From assembly GCA_023440705.1 (NCBI GenBank), contig JAEXRP010000008.1, positions 1 to 64,000 on the forward strand: DNA of 64,000 bases. The letters run 5' to 3'. Under the pieces are notes generated by a model, which worked only from the letters and a program-made list of their open reading frames with translations, did not search any database and was not told where the DNA came from. The first letter of the stretch is position 1. Every line of letters begins with the position of its first letter. The stretch is from Soonwooa sp023440705 (GTDB lineage Bacteria > Bacteroidota > Bacteroidia > Flavobacteriales > Weeksellaceae). Positions 62,036-64,000 of the stretch are shown here, piece after piece. The translations under genes were made by a program, and so were the position numbers.

Positions 62036-63003
62036 TAGTCTTGCTCTACCCAAGTATGATTTTCGCCACTTAGTTCACCGATGTATTTTTCTGCATCCAT
62101 TGCTGCCATACAACCGCTACCAGCCGCTGTAATCGCTTGTCTGTAATGCGAATCTTGTACATCACCTGCTGCAAAAACACCTGGCAAATTTGTTACAGTA
62201 GATTTACCTTCTGTGATGATATAACCATGCTCATCCAAATTAATTTGTCCTTTGAAAACATCGGTATTTGGTTTGTGTCCAATGGCGATAAAAATACCAT
62301 GAACTTCAATTTTTGATTGTTCTTGTGTTTGGTTATTAATTGCTACAGCTCTTTCTACCATTGAGTTTTCACCTTCGATAGCAATTAACTCATGATTGAA
62401 TTTAACTTCAATATTTGGTGTTGACATCACGCGATCCACCATTACTTTTGACGCACGGAAATGATCTTTACGAACCAACATCGTCACTTTATTACAAATT
62501 TTAGATAGATAAGTCGCTTCTTCCGCAGCCGTATCACCAGCGCCTACCACGATAACATCTTTTCCTCTATAGAAAAATCCGTCACAAGTTGCACAAGCCG
62601 AAACGCCACCACCAGCATATTTTTTCTCATCATCAAGTCCAAGATATTTTGCTGCTGCACCAGTTGAGATGATCACCGTTTTTGCTAAGATATCGCGACT
62701 TCCAGTAGAAATTTTGTGTACACCACCTCTTTCTTTAGCAAATTCTACTTTCGAAATCATTTCGTAGTGCACTTTGGTCTCAAATCTTTCTGCTTGCTTT
62801 TGCAATTGCATCATCATTTCTGGACCTGTAACGCCATCAGGATAACCTGGGAAGTTTTCGACTTCTGTTGTCGTTGTCAACTGTCCGCCTGGCTCAAGTC
62901 CTGTAAATAATTCTGGTTTTAGGTTAGCTCTTGCAGCGTAAATTGCTGCTGTGTAACCTGCAGGTCCTGACCCAACGATAACACAATCTAAAATGTTTTC
63001 CAT
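62035..63003 (-). CDS. trxB: Thioredoxin reductase
   Basis: The 322-residue flavoprotein has the FAD motif GSGPAGYTAAIYAARA, the redox disulfide C137-A-T-C140 (SACATCDGFF), the NADPH motif GAGDTAAEEA and the C-terminal AAGDVQDSHYRQ. It reduces thioredoxin with NADPH. Its stop overlaps the crcB start. Confidence 0.95.
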   Translation of the reverse strand: MENILDCVIVGSGPAGYTAAIYAARANLKPELFTGLEPGGQLTTTTEVENFPGYPDGVTGPEMMMQLQKQAERFETKVHYEMISKVEFAKERGGVHKISTGSRDILAKTVIISTGAAAKYLGLDDEKKYAGGGVSACATCDGFFYRGKDVIVVGAGDTAAEEATYLSKICNKVTMLVRKDHFRASKVMVDRVMSTPNIEVKFNHELIAIEGENSMVERAVAINNQTQEQSKIEVHGIFIAIGHKPNTDVFKGQINLDEHGYIITEGKSTVTNLPGVFAAGDVQDSHYRQAITAAGSGCMAAMDAEKYIGELSGENHTWVEQD

Positions 63004-63195
63004 ATCTTTTTTCTCTATATTATTAAAATTAAAGTTTCAAAAATCGTAATTAATTTTAGTTCAAGCTAATTTTGACTAATTAATTTTTTCGATTTTGATG
63101 TTTATATAATCTTATCTATTTATGAAGCTTTTTTGTTTTAAACCAGTTTTTGATAGTCTTAAACTACTTAAACTTTTAAAAATCAAATCATTAAA

Positions 63196-63999
63196 TTAAT
63201 TCATTTTGATTTGGTCGATGTTTAAAATTTTAAAAGTCATTTCGACATAGATTTCATCATCTTCCATTTGACGTACGCCAAGACCTTTTGATTTTAAATC
63301 CATTTCGCGAATGACGGAAATAATTCTGGTCGCCAATTTTAAAGGATAAAAACGAGCTGCCTCTGCAAAATTCTGGATAGCATACGGATTTACGCCAATT
63401 TCTTTTGCGATAACCGATGGCGATTGCCCAATTAAAGTATGGTACATCACCAGATCCGAAAAGAACTTATACAAGGCACCAATCGACATTTGGATTGGAT
63501 TTGACTTTTTATTTTTGCCCATATAATAAGCAATTTTAAAAGCACGTTCTTTATTTTTTGTTGCTAAAGCTTTTTGAAGTTCGAAGATGTTATAGTCTTT
63601 GCTAATCCCAATATGTTCTTCAACAATTTTGTTATCGAGAACATCGCCTTCCTTTAAAACTAGTTTCAGTTTATTAAGCTCATTTGCGATACGAGAAAGG
63701 TCGCTACCAAGATATTCCGCTAGAAGGAAACTAACATTAGGCGCAGCTTTGTAACCAAATCTTTCAATTTCGGATTGTATCCAAGTGGCTAATTGTGAGT
63801 CTTTTATTTTATCACTTAAAAATAAAAATTTCTTGGTTGTCAGTTCTTTACTAACTTTTTTACGAGAATCCAGTTTCTTGTGTTTGTGGGCAAAAACGAG
63901 AATTGTCGATTCAACTGGGGCATTGAGATAAGCCAAAAAAGCGTCGGATTCTGACTCTTCCAATTTGAGATCTTGGGCTTCTTTAACAATGATTAATTG
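63196..63999 (-). CDS. holA: DNA polymerase III subunit delta (5' end outside the window)
   Basis: The frame is open to the window edge, reading QLIIVKEAQDLKL before the visible part, so the start lies beyond 64000. The text STILVFAHKHKKLDSRKKVSKEL, FLLAEYLGSDLSRIANELNKLKLV and NIFELQKALATKNKERAFKI matches the HolA domains that form part of the clamp loader. About 268 residues are visible of roughly 340. Confidence 0.88.
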   Translation of the reverse strand, partial: QLIIVKEAQDLKLEESESDAFLAYLNAPVESTILVFAHKHKKLDSRKKVSKELTTKKFLFLSDKIKDSQLATWIQSEIERFGYKAAPNVSFLLAEYLGSDLSRIANELNKLKLVLKEGDVLDNKIVEEHIGISKDYNIFELQKALATKNKERAFKIAYYMGKNKKSNPIQMSIGALYKFFSDLVMYHTLIGQSPSVIAKEIGVNPYAIQNFAEAARFYPLKLATRIISVIREMDLKSKGLGVRQMEDDEIYVEMTFKILNIDQIKMN

Positions 64000-64000
64000 C

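Overview
The window looks like a chromosomal segment of a low-GC Flavobacteriia bacterium, most likely Weeksellaceae (Chryseobacterium/Elizabethkingia-like). This is inferred from several features. Promoters match the Bacteroidota pattern TTTG-N19-TAnnTTTG and Shine-Dalgarno sequences are scarce. One gene carries a type IX secretion C-terminal signal. Other markers are an E1 alpha/beta fusion 2-oxoacid dehydrogenase, a PafA-type alkaline phosphatase, a chromosomal subclass B1 metallo-beta-lactamase and flavobacterial outer-membrane families (DUF3575, beta-barrel family 3). No species can be fixed from sequence reading alone, and I see no prophage, integrase, transposase or CRISPR array.

Layout. 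0-2 kb: a tandem family of secreted paralogs. 2-13 kb: housekeeping genes (GreA/B-like factor, branched-chain E1, ATL protein, recA, gap, pfkA, mdh) plus a frameshifted T9SS cargo gene. 14-22 kb: a compact signalling cluster of two hybrid kinases, two single-domain receivers, CheR and CheB, with no chemoreceptor. 22-36 kb: an accessory stretch with lipoproteins, a BamE-like gene split by a palindromic repeat, a bacillithiol-transferase-like protein, the metallo-beta-lactamase, an SMR transporter, an AbiJ-like defence gene, a Dyp peroxidase with a duplicated 3' end, an NTR/TIMP-like secreted protein and an XRE-S24 regulator. 36-50 kb: purM-purN-purH, the acid phosphatase, an Nramp transporter behind an operator-promoter overlap, aminopeptidase P, QueA, an SDR and a glutathione peroxidase gene with a stop codon at its catalytic Trp. 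50-55 kb: a tRNA-mimic RNA, a TROVE/Ro60 gene and, 1.2 kb away on the other strand, pnp. 55-64 kb: an outer-membrane barrel, pafA, duplicated tRNA-Ser genes, crcB, trxB and the start-less end of holA.

The most interesting region is 50.38-55.4 kb. An RNA with intact D and T arms and an acceptor-like stem has its anticodon loop replaced by a 60-70 nt imperfect hairpin. It sits directly upstream of a Ro60-type TROVE protein and close to PNPase. These are the three components of the Ro60/Y RNA/PNPase degradation machine known from Deinococcus, so this may be a flavobacterial version with its own Y-like RNA.

Two families of palindromic intergenic repeats (A: about 5.5, 21.2, 25.7 and 31.3 kb; B: about 43.8 and 61.2 kb) and several recent lesions suggest ongoing small-scale rearrangement. 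The lesions are a frameshift, an in-frame TGA, a repeat inserted in a gene, a 139-bp duplication around a small gene and a duplicated tRNA.
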